Source: Xestospongia bergquistia (Eukaryota; Porifera; Demospongiae; Haplosclerida; Petrosiidae). From it: a stretch of 64,000 bases of DNA. Within the stretch, counting starts at the first letter, position 1, and each line of letters opens with the position of its first letter. The stretch is from assembly GCA_963965975.1 (NCBI GenBank), contig OZ014412.1, positions 12,104,849-12,168,848 of the forward strand, written 5' to 3'. The notes beneath the pieces are model-generated. The model saw only the letters and a list, made by a program, of their open reading frames with translations, ran no database searches and had not been told where the DNA came from. The translations under genes and the position numbers were made by a program. Below, piece by piece: positions 63,342-64,000 of this stretch.

Positions 63342-64000
63342 CTTTGCACTACTTTCTGTAAAAGACTGACTTGCGTGTTTCTGCAATGCTCTTCCGTCGC
63401 TCCACCCCTAACCACGCCATTATTGTTTGTATGCCCCACCCCAAGTCGCGTGAAAGTGCATGAGACATGCACCAGCAATGACAAAAACAATACAAACTAT
63501 ACCGTCAGTACCATGTGTGATATGCAGATCATGAAATAGGCTACCCTTTGCCTTGGGGCATACTGATTTGAAGTCAACTGCGAAAATGTAACATTTTAGT
63601 TAGACTTTGACAATTGCAAGAGATAATGAATCATGAAATTAAATAAAAATTATCAATATTAGTAACAAAAATTTTAGAGAATTTTAATATCTGATTGGAT
63701 ACGATCTCGAGAGTCTAACCTTGAGGTTCTTTGTTGACCCAAGGAAAAGAATATATACAGCTAAATTGGATACTTCTTGCTGGCATGCTTCACAAACTAA
63801 ACAGTGCATGATCTAATTAAACATATTCTGCAGAAGCATGCAGTTCACTGTGAAATACGAAATCATAATGGTACAATGTTTAAATTTGATGAAAAATCTG
63901 CAATTGCTCTCAAAATCAAATTGAACATGCACATGAATCTAAAGCTATATATGCATGCAAATATTTTGTTCAGCAGTTCAGTCATGCATGCCACATGTGC
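63342..64000. other. Upstream region of RNF2
   Basis: The first 100 bp upstream of the RNF2 ATG are GC-richer (around 63395-63450) and likely hold the promoter. Beyond that the sequence is AT-rich. No start of a divergent gene is visible before the window ends. Confidence 0.45.

Overview
The window is AT-rich nuclear DNA from an animal. Its genes are intron-dense with GT/AG splice sites, many introns are only 50-150 bp, and the orthologues are typically metazoan (FBXO11, IFT43, PPP1R14, DNAH1, ITPA, RING1/RNF2). Compact genes, short introns and low GC fit a demosponge such as Amphimedon; that identification is inference. I rebuilt the genes by joining exons by eye and checking that splice signals and reading phase agreed at each junction. 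All complete models close in one frame.

Layout. 45-5821 (-): FBXO11-like F-box protein, running off the left edge, with a probable non-coding first exon near 6425. 6714-7543 (+): a 159-residue protein I cannot name, head-to-head with FBXO11. 7625-13927 (-): a 1627-residue protein joining a secreted NOTUM/pectinacetylesterase-type hydrolase, a membrane segment, an ABCG half-transporter and a long serine-rich tail. 14818-17753 (-): IFT43, with a foldback repeat in its last intron. 17842-20184 (+): PPP1R14/CPI-17-type phosphatase inhibitor, 88 bp from the IFT43 start codon. 20732-45793 (+): complete DNAH1 axonemal dynein heavy chain, 77 coding exons, 4224 residues, with a tRNA-Arg(ACG) antisense in one intron. 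45794-48428: no clear gene, one possible decayed coding relic. 48429-52732 (+): ITPA. 53182-63341 (-): RING1/RNF2, 14 coding exons, convergent with ITPA. 63342-64000: its upstream region, no gene seen.

Themes. Two firm genes are ciliary: DNAH1 (inner-arm dynein motor) and IFT43 (IFT-A subunit). Near-perfect or perfect RFX X-box motifs lie 161 bp upstream of the DNAH1 ATG, in IFT43 intron 1 and in PPP1R14 intron 1. A degenerate one overlaps the start of the unnamed 159-residue gene, which could therefore be ciliary. A GGGCGTT motif recurs in three promoter regions. The most unusual object is the hydrolase-ABCG fusion: the signal peptide places the enzyme outside the cell, the single membrane segment brings the chain into the cytosol, and the ABC domain follows there.
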